The notes: generated from the letters alone by a model not told the origin. A stretch of 20,821 bases of DNA from Suillus spraguei (GCA_016800925.1 JABCPU010000941.1:1-20821), one strand, 5' to 3'. Positions 9,472 to 19,439 are shown, numbered from the stretch's first letter. Made by a program: numbers and translations.

Positions 9472-10018
9472 GAGGTTCGATGGCTTTCGATTTCAACAGC
9501 CTTCGGAGACGGATAAGTTATGCAGCTTTCTGAAACTGCATGGTCATACTTACAATTTTTATCCTGAGGGTACGTGTATTCATCTGAATTATTTTCATAA
9601 GACTGAACGATCATTTGTACAGAATCTATCCTCTTCTTCGCCTGCAAACAGATCTTCAGCTACCCAGATGGGTTTATCTTCGCCCATATTTGTCATACCT
9701 GCACAATGATCATGTCATAGATGACTATGAGAAATTACAAAGACTAGCTCTGAGTGCATTGGTGATTGCCCATGGACCTTCGGTAGAGACGACTCAAAAG
9801 ACAGCTTATGTGAGGACCCTAAACTTTCTTACAGTACTAGCCATACCCGTTATAAGATAAACACTGATATTACAGCCTGACTGTAATTCATAACCAAGTT
9901 GATTATTCATAGTTTTCTTGGACTCAAAGTTGCCAGCAGGAGTTCCACTAAGTAGTAAACGCGGAAGCTACGAAAATGCGCTAGCTCTCACTTGACAGAA
10001 ACGCGCACCGAGCAAGCT
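9472..10018. other. Unassigned region with short open frames
   Basis: The plus strand has an ORF from 9615 of about 80 codons (RIYPLLRLQTDLQLPRWVYL) and, in another frame, a Ser-rich stretch following a possible intron (donor GTACGT at about 9571, acceptor TGTACAG at 9623). I recognise no family and could not build a model. The piece may be the tail of a gene brought in by the rearrangement. Confidence 0.3.
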
Positions 10019-10130
10019 GCGGAACGCGCAAATATTGAATGTGCACATATGGGTCACCAAAATGGGCAGCGCGCAGGCCAGGGAACGCGCAGTAATAAAT
10101 GTGTATCCATAAGAAGCTACCGGTCACTTG
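10019..10130. repeat. Imperfect 60-bp tandem repeat
   Basis: GGAACGCGCA recurs at 10020 and 10081 and is followed each time by an AATAT/AATAA-ATGTG stretch, CATA, and GGTCAC further on. A further AACGCGCA lies at about 10000. The units are diverged. It lies upstream of the membrane protein gene at 10244 and could be part of its promoter region. Confidence 0.4.
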
Positions 10131-10243
10131 GTCGTGTACAAAGGACCATGGGATCACTGTATATGCCGTTATAAGTACTACTAAGTTCTCGATGATGACT
10201 ACTTTACCCCTATCTAAATCTTTCCTGACCTGCAACCACCACA

Positions 10244-10975
10244 ATGCCAAGACGTATATCATGTCTATCGAAACTTTCCGTCGTGTGGTTCATCGTTATC
10301 CTCTCAATAACCAACTTCATCCCGGAATCATATGCCTCCTGGACTGGAGTGGCCACTATTGTCTGTATGGCAATAACCTGGCTCTTAGCTGTTATCCTAG
10401 TACGAATCCCAATTACCCGCAGTATTTGTATAAAGGATTCACGCAGCCTCGGCGTGTTATGCTGGGCTTTCTGTGCATTGTGGATAGAAGTCGTATGGTA
10501 TTATGACAATGAGAAGGCGGAGGGTATGTTAGGTAAGTTCGCAGCTGCAGTCACAGGAACGCCAACTAATATCATGCACAACATAGATCTTCTGAAAAAA
10601 TCTGTAGTGTACATTTGTGCTTCATTTGTGTGGGCGGTGGAGTTTATGGTCATGTTGAGTTTCTGGGGAAATTTGCAGTTGAAGCGTCCGATCCCAATGG
10701 TTTGGTCTCTGATCAAGATCAGGTCGAGACGGCTGTCTCATCTCCTCATCCCCAGCGAGTACTTGAATGATCTTGAATTGCCTCCATATTCATTGTTGGT
10801 GGGTATTTCATCTGGTATTGGCATTCATAACCAAGCTAATAATATGCTAAGCCGCCCTGATTTGTTGCACTTGCAACTGGATCAGAAACCATCCAATGGT
10901 CTGAATGCTCACAGTACTATACTACCTCATTTAGTACATGTGGTTCTCGCATATCTTTCGCTATATATGTCGTAG
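10244..10975 (+). CDS. Four-span membrane protein, MARVEL-like layout
   Basis: The ATG at 10244 (context ACAATGCC) opens a protein with four hydrophobic segments: LSVVWFIVILSITNFI, WTGVATIVCMAITWLLAVIL, LGVLCWAFCALWIEVVW and VVYICASFVWAVEFMVML, then a basic region (IKIRSRRLSHLL). Intron 10533-10586 has good signals (GTAAGT, branch CTAAT, ACATAG). It is 54 nt, a multiple of three without stops, so the unspliced frame is also open. A second possible intron 10799-10851 (GTGGGT, CTAAT, GCTAAG) would end the protein at once at 10858-10860; without it the frame runs to 10975. The general plan matches the gene at 3570, but I see no alignable motif. No break was found, so this is the best candidate here for an intact gene. 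Function unknown. Confidence 0.6.
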   Translation: MPRRISCLSKLSVVWFIVILSITNFIPESYASWTGVATIVCMAITWLLAVILVRIPITRSICIKDSRSLGVLCWAFCALWIEVVWYYDNEKAEGMLGKFAAAVTGTPTNIMHNIDLLKKSVVYICASFVWAVEFMVMLSFWGNLQLKRPIPMVWSLIKIRSRRLSHLLIPSEYLNDLELPPYSLLVGISSGIGIHNQANNMLSRPDLLHLQLDQKPSNGLNAHSTILPHLVHVVLAYLSLYMS

Positions 10976-11399
10976 GCACCTAGGCAAGCATGAAGGAATG
11001 CGGGTGAGTGCAGGCAAGCACAAACGAATGCAGAGAGGACCTGTGCAACGCTTTGAAAGCATGTGCAAGGCTATGAGTATGTAGATACAATGCGAGTATG
11101 ATGAGTCAATACAACACGAACAAGTCATTGAATGAGTCATGCAGAGGTGGTGTGAAGTGCTCGTTTGAAATGAATGAGCAAGGGATACGGATGTCGAGAG
11201 TTAGGACACGGTGCTAACAATTAACAATGGGAGTCGGTGGGTATCGATGGTGATCTACTCATCCAACAGAAATCGTGACCGATATGCATGAGAGCGGTGT
11301 AAAAATATGGATAGCAAGACAGGTGAACTGACGCTATGGTGACAGAGGGCTCGTGCCTGGGCATCTATGGAAACAAGGCAGGTTGATGCAGTGAAGCAG
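10976..11399. other. Intergenic, no gene recognised
   Basis: Purine-rich plus strand with recurring GCAAGCA, GAATG and GAGTCA words (10980-11170) but no regular period. No coding frame could be supported. Confidence 0.45.
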
Positions 11400-11406
11400 T
11401 ATAAAA
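11400..11406 (+). promoter_or_regulatory. TATA box before the WD40 remnant
   Basis: TATAAAA lies about 60-80 bp before the WD40-like frame and is followed by a C-rich stretch typical of fungal 5' leaders. It is probably the fossil or active core promoter of that gene. Confidence 0.45.
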
Positions 11407-11459
11407 CACATAAAACACGCACCTCTGCAGCTTAGAGCAAGACACCCACAATCCCTCCA

Positions 11460-11722
11460 AAGTCCACCTCAGTAGCATCCAAACCCTTCAACCTCCAGTA
11501 CAATGCTGGAGCTCATTCTCGGCAGATGGTTACGGCATCGGATGAGAAGATACTTCGTCTGTGGGACTTGGAAAGAGGTGCCTTGTTGAAGAAGAAGGGG
11601 GAGCAGTATCGTGAGATTTGAACAGTTGATAGCAAGCGGTAATGAAGGCAGAGAGGTCATCGTATGGCACGGAGAAACTGGTGAATCACTCACCAAGATC
11701 ATGTGCTCTGATATAGAATAAG
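11460..11722 (+). pseudogene. WD40-repeat protein remnant
   Basis: The plus strand reads RQMVTASDEKILRLWDLERG then ALLKKK, a canonical WD40 blade end (S/TASDxKxLRLWDL), with a stop at 11619-11621. A frame change follows, then IASGNEG and VIVWHGETGESLTKIMC, the next blade. Between them the expected GH...D loop is shortened. There is no third blade; the frame stops by about 11720. It resembles the N-terminal two blades of agaricomycete WD40 proteins and is a different piece from the one at 2976-3440. With one frameshift and no continuation it is a remnant. Confidence 0.65.
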
Positions 11723-12475
11723 CGTGATGTATATACTATACAAGCGCTTCCCCTGCCTCAGGACAGCCTTTGTTTATTTGCAGCAGTAACCAATTGGAAG
11801 GAGCAGCTGGACGCCATCGCAATGATTAGATTCACGGAATGAGAGATATTCAACTCTGTGTCATGATGATCTAAACAAAGGGGTCGCGGACGGTCTCTCA
11901 GATCTTTACAGCAGTATGGCACCAGGAAAACGTAATTCACTACGGGATGCTACGAAGCACTCCGTAGCACTATCCAACCTGCTCATGGGAAGCGATCTTC
12001 ATGGACCAATTCTGGTTAGATGAGTCAGACCTGCTGTAGCGCCAACGTGTAGCCACGACGCCGTGAGTCCCACAGACGTTGCAGTCGACGGAACACGTCA
12101 GCAAAGCGACCTGAAGTGGAGTACTGAGCCTGCTCCTTCCAATTCGGAAAGGAGCTCTAGTGGAGCGTGCACCGATACGAAATTTGAAAATCGCTCCGTC
12201 CTTACAATATATAGATGATTAGTACTGAAAAATGTCAATAGTCAGTAGTTACCTTCAAAAAGGCTTTACAAACCACCGATGTGTGAGCATTGGGAATGGA
12301 GATTATGCGGCTATGTCATGTGTTCAAAAGATATATATTTATTGACTTTGAAGCCGCCCACAGCATCTGGGATTGATCAGACAGGACGTTTCACAACTAA
12401 ATTTGGTTTGTAAACATGGCACCAACTTTCTTTTAGGACTTGAGCGTATCCTCGAAGGTTTATCGAAGATCCCTC
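11723..12475. other. Unassigned region with short inverted repeats
   Basis: No coding exon could be supported on either strand. A perfect 15-bp inverted repeat, AATTGGAAGGAGCAG at 11792-11806 and its complement at 12130-12144, spans about 350 bp. The right arm itself folds into a hairpin (12132-12155, GCTCCTTCC...GGAAAGGAGC). These might be ends of a decayed element. A short hairpin (GCTACG...CGTAGC) lies near 11950. Confidence 0.4.
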
Positions 12476-12682
12476 GAGGGTTGTACATGTTGAATACAGG
12501 GGTTGATTCTCATGGCCGGAACATGAGGAGCAGGTTCAATTGAAATGACGTTCTAGATGAAATTCATTATACGTGACATGGCGGTGCAGTGAGAAGGTTG
12601 TCAAACGGTCCAATGAAAGCTCTAATGTCAGGTGCTCACAAGTGCTATAAGTAAGGCTCATTATCTAATATTACAAGGCGCA
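12476..12682. repeat. 3' flank of copy B, duplicated at 15414-15620
   Basis: Both flanks share TGTTGAATACAGGGGTTGAT, ACATGAGGAGCAGGTTCAAT, GACATGGCGGTGCAGTGAGAA and TCAGGTGCTCACAAGTGC, with scattered substitutions and small indels. They lie just 3' of copies B and C. Copy A has no such flank. The duplicated unit therefore extends about 200 bp beyond the stop codon. Confidence 0.8.
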
Positions 12683-14627
12683 TCAGATGAACGTGAGCGG
12701 GAGATCCATGATCCACCTCATCATCATGTCCTGTGTACGTATGAGCGAATGGACCTGGATACTTGGTATCCGGCACTCACCAAGGCGGCCTCAGGTTGGT
12801 CGTAACCAACCATGTGCCTGACAGTAGTTAATCATCGAAACACAACAGAAGGTATGGATTTCCTCACCCAGATTCGTAAACAGTCACAAAAGCGATATTT
12901 CCAGCACCAAATCCACCGGCAGATCGGACAGTCCCCGCGACCTTTCCAGAACTCATCGTTATCCACTCCTTAGTGCTGGCCGTAGAGAACTCGTCAAAGA
13001 AGATACTGTGCAGTTGTTCCACCCAACGTTCGTTGCCCTGAAATATACCTGAGCTCGTAACAAACAAACCCAAAGGATGGCACACGTGCCATGTAATTGC
13101 ACATCATATCTAAGAATGGCGTCAGAAATGCGCTGGTATGATAAAAAGGTTTAACCTCACCTGTGTTACCAGCGTAGATCAGCAGCCTGACACCATTGTT
13201 GACCATATCCGTCAGTAACAGTGGCGTATCGTGCATAGGATCACCCTGAAGCATGAACGCCCAATTGACAGCCATGTTACAGGACTCGAATTTGCGCTGC
13301 GGATTCACACCAAGAGCAGCTTTGACTTTAGGATTGTTCAAGTAAGTCTCGACCCAAACTATCTGACGGTAGCATAGAGGGCCGTCTATCTTACGGTTGC
13401 ATTTGACACGCGCATCATAAGGGTTGAGACCAGATTCTGAAGGGCGAGTTCAGGTGTGATTAGATCTCGTAACAGTGGAACATACGTTGGATGGGATTGT
13501 AAAGCCTGAAGCAATACGACACAGCATTTGCGCAGGTCCAACGAGTGTTTGATTCGCGACAAACTTTGATTAGGTTTTGACAATGCAGCACTCTGGCCCT
13601 CAAGTCAGCGCATTGTGCGCCATTTGGGTCATAGATCGGGTACGGTCCTTGGCAGAGATAATCAGGTATCGATGCCATTTGAACGTAGTTTTCGGTCATC
13701 CCATTGCCTAACATGATAGAGGCAAGGTTGATCTTTACGATAGTAGCGTCGGGCGAAAGACGAAGCTGTTGATTCTGGGTGTAGATGACATTCGCAATGT
13801 TCGGACCATAGATACCGCCATAACTCTGTGCAGCGATATGGAAAGGTTGAGTGGCGTATTTGGGGAAGCGGCTGAAGAAGAGTTGCATGAAAGCATAGAC
13901 ATCCTTCCCAGCAACAGGGCTAGAGTCGACGGCACCGCTATCATCATCAGAGTATGAATACCCAACATTAACAGGCTGATCAAGGAAGATGATGTTCGCA
14001 TAGGCATTCCAGCTATGCGGGTTAAAACAGCGTGCCAGCCCCCTCACCAACAATACTACAAGGTCCAACCTCGAACAAAAGGCCAACAGACGAGCTACAT
14101 CCCGGGCCACCATTAAGCCACAACATAAGGGGCGCGTATTCCGGAGAGCTACGCGACTCAAAGAACCTAAGACCAACCAAAAATCATAATTCAGAATGTC
14201 AAAAGACAAAATATGGCATCACCAACCAGAAGAACAGATGCTTGTCATCGGTGATATCGAGGTAGCCGGAGTACTGTTGCACGGAAGGGTCGCATAGTTT
14301 GGGCTCCGTAACCCTGAGCTTGTGGTCCACAAATCGAGGGTGCTGAACCAGCTCGTCTGGTGTTTATTTCTGTGAGGGTAAACCGGATCAATTGGATATG
14401 GACTTACAGGTTAGACCGTGTTTCTTGATGAACTGCTTCCCGTCTTCAATCCACTGGACTTTATCCTCGCCCTTCTCGATGATGCCTTCTACGGCGTCCC
14501 GCATATGGAAGGGACCACTTTGAACATTACCAGTCCTACCAAGAACAACTTGTGCGTTCTCGGCTCGCCCTGCGAGGATTGCGAGTATGATGAGGACTAG
14601 AGGAAGAAGACTGAGGACCTTCGTCAT
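12683..14627 (-). CDS. Secreted serine carboxypeptidase (peptidase S10) copy B, one-base frameshift
   Basis: S10 enzymes cleave C-terminal residues from peptides at acid pH, in the vacuole or outside the cell. Eight exons are seen (in + coordinates): 14408-14627, 14227-14356, 13486-14166, 13161-13436, 13090-13109, 12868-13037, 12781-12817, 12683-12730. They total 1582 nt, one more than 527 codons. The extra base is in the T run at about 14023-14026, which makes a stop after GAGTLF; copy C has one T fewer there. The rest is open. Features are a signal peptide ([20 protein letters not shown]), LNGGPGCSS (~135), FEVGP (~148), [11 protein letters not shown] (~179), the nucleophile Ser in AAQSYGG (~231), Asp in NTD (~436, codon split by an intron) and His in ESGHMV (~500). 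Length is usual for the family. The residue before Ser is Gln, not the usual Glu. The 20-nt exon has a GC donor. Confidence 0.85.
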
Positions 14628-14805
14628 GTTGAAGCTAATGAAAGCCTCACTTTGAGTTGGAACTCTTCTGTTACTACTTCAACGTTCCAACACGTGTAAT
14701 GTTTGGCAGGTGGGATAAACAATCGTGTAACAAGCTTGTTTCGCGTGTAACTTGGTGAATCTCCATGAAAGCGGCCGGTTGTAAGGTCGTCACGGGGAGG
14801 GGACA
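14628..14805 (-). promoter_or_regulatory. Proximal upstream region of copy B
   Basis: It matches the proximal part of the upstream regions of copies A and C (GTTGGAACTC, CGTGTAATGTTTGGCAGGTG, GTAACAAGCTTGTTTCGCGTG, GTCGTCACGGGGAGG). It loses the match near 14805, where the repeat-bounded insert starts. Copy B therefore lacks the distal 110 bp or so that A and C share. Confidence 0.6.
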
Positions 14806-15413
14806 ACTACACTCTATGTGTAGCTACTAGCTTTCGTGTTATCATGCGAAAAATCAGCTCTATTGTTTTAACAAAACAGTCTGATTTTACAGAGATTGAC
14901 AAAGGTATATGAAGCTTTTTGGGCTCGAACCCGAAGGGTTTCGGGACCCGAAACATCGTTTCGAAACATGTAAGATAGTCCATGATGAGCCGTGATGAGT
15001 GGGTGGGCCATAGCAGCTCACGGCCCCGAATCTAAGGATTCTAACAGAGATGAAAGATGCGTCGAGTTTGGTAGTATTATGTTTCTTTTTTCAAAATTGT
15101 GAACGAGACGCTTGGCTGGTAAAAGGAGAGTGGTGGGCGGGTGGCAGTGTAGTCGAGTACTTGTGAGTGCTACATGATAGTACGAAGCAAGAAGGGTGGG
15201 AAAAAACCCGAGAAGTTGATTCGCCACATAGACATCATTCTACGTAGTAGAAAGCAATCTATGTGTAGCTACTAGCTTTCGTGTTATCACGCGAAAAATC
15301 AGCTCTATTGTTTTACAGCTATCTGCATATCGATAGGCCAGAATCCGCAAAACACATATAGCCGCTTTTGTTTATAGTTATGGCGAACGCGCGCCATGCT
15401 AGGCTGCATTAAC
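14806..15413. mobile_element. Insert between copies B and C, with 58-bp direct repeats
   Basis: A 58-bp sequence starting TCTATGTGTAGCTACTAG occurs at 14813-14870 and 15258-15315 with one visible difference (ATCATGCG against ATCACGCG). The 387 bp between them hold a palindrome cluster, including a perfect 8-bp-arm hairpin GTTTCGGGACCCGAAAC at 14938-14954. They also contain a minus-strand ORF of 69 codons (15227-15018) that I do not recognise. Neighbouring carboxypeptidase similarity ends at both edges. It may be a small repeat-flanked element or an unequal-exchange product. No transposase is seen and no clear target duplication. Confidence 0.45.
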
Positions 15414-15620
15414 ACCTTCGATGGTTGTATATGTTGAATACAGGGGTTGATTCTCACGGCCGAAACATGAGGAGCAGGTTCAATTGACTCGATGACGTTC
15501 TAGACGAACATTCGTCATACTGACATGGCGGTGCAGTGAGAAGGTTTCCTAACGGTCCAATCAGAGCTCTAGTGTCAGGTGCTCACAAGTGCGACAAGTA
15601 AGCTCATTATCTAAGGCGCA
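15414..15620. repeat. 3' flank of copy C, duplicate of 12476-12682
   Basis: It carries the same landmarks as the copy B flank. Small differences include a missing TATTACA block near 15615 and ACTCG inserted near 15487. It marks the downstream edge of the tandem unit. Confidence 0.75.
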
Positions 15621-17558
15621 TCAGGTGAACGTGAGCGGGACATCCATGATCCACCTCATCATCAAGTCCTGTGTACGTATGAGCGAATGGCCTGGATACT
15701 TGGTATCCGTCACTCACCAAGGCGGCCTCAGGTTGGTCGTAACCAACCATGTGCCTGAACAGTAGTTAATCATCGAACACAACAGAAGGTATGGATTTCC
15801 TCACCCAGATTCATGAACAGTCACAAAAGCGATATTTCCAGCGCCAAATCCACCGGCAGATCGGACAGTCCCCGCGACCTTTCCAGAACTCATCGTTATC
15901 CACTCCTTAGTGCTGGCCGTAGAAAACTCGTCAAAGAAGATACTGTCAATTGTTCCACCCAACGTTCGTTGCCCTGAAATATACCTGAGCTCGTGACAAC
16001 CAAACCCAAAGGATGACACACGTACCATGTAATTGGCACACCGCATCTAAGAATGGCGTTAGAAATGCGCTGGTACATAAAAAGGTGTAGCCTCACCCGT
16101 GTTACCAGCGTAGATCAGCAGCCTGACACCACTGTTAACCATATCCGTCAGTAACAGTGGCGTATCGTGCATAGAATCACCCTGAAGCATGAACGCCTGA
16201 TTGACAGCCATGTTGCAGGACTCGAATCTGCGCTGCGGATTCACACCAAGAGCAGCTTTGACTTCAGGATTGTTCAAGTAAGTCTCGACCCAAACTATCT
16301 GACGGTAGCATAGAGGGCCGTCTATCTCACGGTTGCATGTGACACGCACATCAAAAGGGTTGAGACCGGTTTCTGAAGGGCGAGTTCAGGTGCGATTAGA
16401 TTTCGTGACAGCAGAACATACCATAGATGGGATCATAAAGCTGGTAGCAATACCACGCAGCATTTCCGCAGGTCAAACGAGTGTTTAATCCGCGACAAAC
16501 TTTGATCATGTTTTGACAACGCAGCACTCTGGTCCTCAAGTCAGCCCATTGTGTGCCATCGGGTCATTGATCGGGTATGGTCCTTGGCAAGATAATCAGG
16601 TATCGACGCCATTTGAACGTAGTTATCGGTCATCCCATTGCCCTAACATGATAGAGCAAGCTTGATCTTTACGATATCAGCGTCAGGCGAAAGACGAAGC
16701 TGTTGATTCTGGGTGTAGATGACGTTCGCAATGTTCGGACCATAGGTACCGCCATAACTCTTTGTAGCGATGTGAAAGGTTGAGTGGCGTATTTTTGGGA
16801 AGCGGTTGAGGAAGAGTTGCATGAAAGCATACATCCTTCCCAGCAACAGGGCTAGAGTCGACGGTACTGCCATCATCATCAGAGTACGAATACCCAACAT
16901 TAACAGGCTGATCAAGGAAGATGATGTTCGCATGGGCATTCCAGCTATGCGAGTTAAACGTCGTGCCAGCGCCCTCATCAGCAATACTACAAGGTCCAAC
17001 CTCGAACAAAAGGCCAACAGACGAGCTACATCCCGGGCCACCGTTAAGCCACAACACAAGGGGCGCATATTCCGGAGAGCTACGCGACTCAAAGAACCTA
17101 AGACCAAACAAAAATCATAATTCAGCATAACAGAAGACAAAATATGGCATCACCAACCAGAAGAACAGATGCTTGTCATCGGTGATATCGAGGTAGCCGG
17201 AGTACTGTTGCACCGAAGTGTCGCATAGTTTGGGCTCCGTAACCCTGAGGTTGTGGTCCACAAATCGAGGGTGTTGAACCAGCTCGTCTGGTGTTTATTT
17301 CTGTGAGGGTAAACCGGATCAATTGGATATGGACTTACAGGTTAGACCGTGTTTCTTGATGAATTGCTTCCCGTCTTCAATCCACTGGACTTTATCCTCG
17401 GCCCTGTCGATGGTGCCTTCTACGGCATCCCGCATATGGAAGGGACCACTTTGAACATCACCAGTCCTACCAAGAACAACTTGTGCGTTCTCGGCTCGCC
17501 CTGCGAGGATTGCGAGTATGACGAGGACTAGAGGAAGAAGACTGAGGACCTTCGTCAT
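15621..17558 (-). pseudogene. Serine carboxypeptidase (peptidase S10) copy C, broken
   Basis: Same eight-exon plan as copy B, starting at 17558 with [20 protein letters not shown] and ending near 15621 (LMMRWIMDVPLTFT). Exon 3 is open through [14 protein letters not shown] and [11 protein letters not shown], and is in frame where copies A and B are broken. Two bases are then missing in AAGGATGTATGC near 16831, followed by a gain and a loss around 16750-16800 and paired indels near 16640-16660. Around the nucleophile it reads IATKSYGG, so Lys precedes Ser. Exon 4 is open (ETGLNPFDVRVTCNREIDG). The 20-nt exon has an extra C (TGTGCCAATTAC), which shifts the frame just after the catalytic Asp codon. 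Its GT donor is intact. Not functional as written. Confidence 0.85.
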
Positions 17559-17868
17559 GTTGAAGCTAATGAAAACCTCACTTTGAGTTGGAACGACTGA
17601 GAACTCTTCTGTTGCTACTTCAACGTCCCAACACGTGTAATGTTTGGCAGGTGAAACAATCGTGTAACAAGCTTGTTTCGCGTGTGACTTGGTTAATATC
17701 CATGAAAGTGGCCGGTTGTAAGGTCGTCACGGGGAGGGTACTACACTGACACAGTTCGGGATTCCGAGAGTACAGTAGGTCCCCCGACTCCCACGTTCAA
17801 AAGTGAACGGCGTATAGTAACTATCGAAAGACATATTCAATTCAAATATCGTATCAGTAATTCTTATT
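17559..17868 (-). promoter_or_regulatory. Upstream region of copy C, shared with copy A
   Basis: Reverse complement of the 7080-7375 region with few differences, up to about 17860 (AAAGACATATTCAATTCAAAT). It lies between copy C and the stop of the membrane protein gene upstream on the same strand, so it is the complete short intergenic region of that pair. Confidence 0.6.
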
Positions 17869-17879
17869 CGCTGGAACAT

Positions 17880-19295
17880 TCAGACAGACCGAAGGTCATC
17901 GCCTAATACTATTCCAACAATTTTTGAGTTTAGCTTGATGATGCATCCAAGCTTGGAGATATCCCCTCCAAAAACTCTTTGTCTCGGTGATTCATTCTTG
18001 TTCCAAATCCCGTACACCGGGGCACCATCGCTGTGCGTGGACCGGGATACGTGAACTTGCAGAGGTTTCATAGAATACTGCGAAACACTTCCTCGTACTG
18101 TCTCACTGGTCGCCCTACTTCGAGCAGTCAGACTAGTCAAGATCTGACTGTGAGTCTTGTTACCAATTGCGATCCGAATTATTACCATGTAGAAGGTAAT
18201 TGAGATGGTCGGCGTGAGCTAATTGATCAAAAGTCAGTTATTTTTATAATGTGCGTTGTTGATGTAATTACCATGTCTATCAAAATAAAAGGTCCACTAC
18301 CCGAGCAGAGGGATCCAGCTAGTGTAGAGAGGAGCACTACGGTGTACAAAACAGCAGAATCCATTATTACCCGTGTTATACTTGTGGTCATGACCCTTTG
18401 TAGTGCGAGAGGCAGAAGCATTCCGCTCGATTTTCCAGATCCGATACGCAAGTAATCCTGGAAATTTTAACAATATGACACCATGGTTTAACCGTGGTCA
18501 GGCAAAAGCGTGCTTACCCGAACTCGACAAATTTGCTGCAAGTGTCAAGCCACAGAATGCTCCCATGCACTCCATGACCACTTCGGTGGAGCTGACTCCG
18601 GTGCTGCTGGTTCGCGAATCATTGTAGACCGCAAAGAGCACCAGTGACTTCAAGGAAATATCAGAGAATGTGACACCCTGAATTACGGTAACCTAACCTG
18701 CAACATCGCACCACAATATGCTTGGTAGGACGATGACCCAGGCAGCTTGCCAAACGACGTAACAACGATAAATCTGCCACCAGAAAGGTTTTTTATAGCA
18801 AATGTAAACTCGCAGATAAAAAGCTGAGCTTACTGCCACCGCATCGCCAAGCAGAGTTTGTAGAATGTATATCGAATTTTTGACCACATATATTGTTTGA
18901 GAAACGTCTGCAAAGTATGCCGCTGGCCCACCTTAGTACGTGTCGCGATAAGTTACCAGACCATATTCGGTCCAAACAATGCCCAAGATTATGTGCTTGG
19001 AGAAATGTTTCAGCAGATTGTATTTACTGAAGGAAGCGAGGAGCTAACTGTAGTACTCAATATCAATAGCAGGACGGCTGCAGCAGTAATTGGGCGACTG
19101 ATATCTCGCACGGTACGTTTGTATGTCAGTGCCCACATGGTGCCAATAAACATGAGGACCGAAAAGCCTGAAAAATGCTAGCCATGTGGTCACCAGATGG
19201 ACGAACTGATTGAATTACTCACCATATAAAATGCACTTCAGTGCTGTCGATATTATAGTAGCTGTATCCAGCGAGATTGGCAATGCAAAAGCCAT
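17880..19295 (-). pseudogene. Seven-span-type agaricomycete membrane protein, damaged
   Basis: Translation on the minus strand gives the layout of a large agaricomycete family of polytopic membrane proteins of unknown function. Exon 1 (19295-19223) gives MAFALPISLDTATIIST. After a GTGAGT intron come FSVLMFIGTMWALTYKRTV, then GGPAAYFADVSQTIYVVKN, IYILQTLLGDAVA, an intron, IYRCYVVWQAAWVIVLPSI and LTLAANLSSSG. An intron and LLAYRIWKIERNAS follow, then ITRVIMDSAVLYTVVLLSTL, and a basic tail ending at 17880. Breaks seen: a TAA just before GGPAAYFAD (about 18935), an unresolved stretch near 18965-19045, and one extra base near 18390 between RTTKG and MTTSITRV. The start uses the GCCATGG context. 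It sits upstream of copy C on the same strand. It may be live if these are base errors. Confidence 0.6.
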
Positions 19296-19439
19296 GGCAA
19301 GAATGACGCTCGGGAATGGCTTGGGGAGATAAGGGTGTTGCACTCTCGTCAATTCCATGTATGTCATAGTCAGAACTTTGAGAGTACGCGGGTAGACTCT
19401 ACCATAGATTATGTGTAGAAAATCCGGGAGCATTACTAA
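19296..19439 (-). promoter_or_regulatory. Upstream region of the membrane protein gene
   Basis: About 85 bp of this (to roughly 19380) is shared with the fragment at 9285-9357. No TATA box is visible. An in-frame ATG further upstream (MTYMELTRVQHP) gives an alternative longer start, but the GCCATGG site fits the family better. Confidence 0.4.

Noticed and set aside
9981..10262. 93-codon minus-strand ORF before the 10244 gene
   Set aside because: It covers a tandem repeat and the likely promoter of the plus-strand gene; no recognisable product.
10976..11170. Possible CRISPR-like or minisatellite array of GCAAGCA/GAATG words
   Set aside because: The words recur without constant spacing or unit length, and the genome is eukaryotic.
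13460..14209. Single 249-codon minus-strand ORF as an independent gene
   Set aside because: Its first 70 or so codons are intron and out-of-frame carboxypeptidase sequence; only the rest is the true exon 3 frame.
14925..15020. Minus-strand GGGTTCGAGCCC as B box of a tRNA-derived SINE
   Set aside because: No A box at a suitable distance and no foldable tRNA; it lies in a palindrome cluster.
16806..17130. Plus-strand ORFs of 69-104 codons opposite copy C
   Set aside because: Antisense shadows of carboxypeptidase exon 3; basic, without family features, and repeated opposite the other copies.
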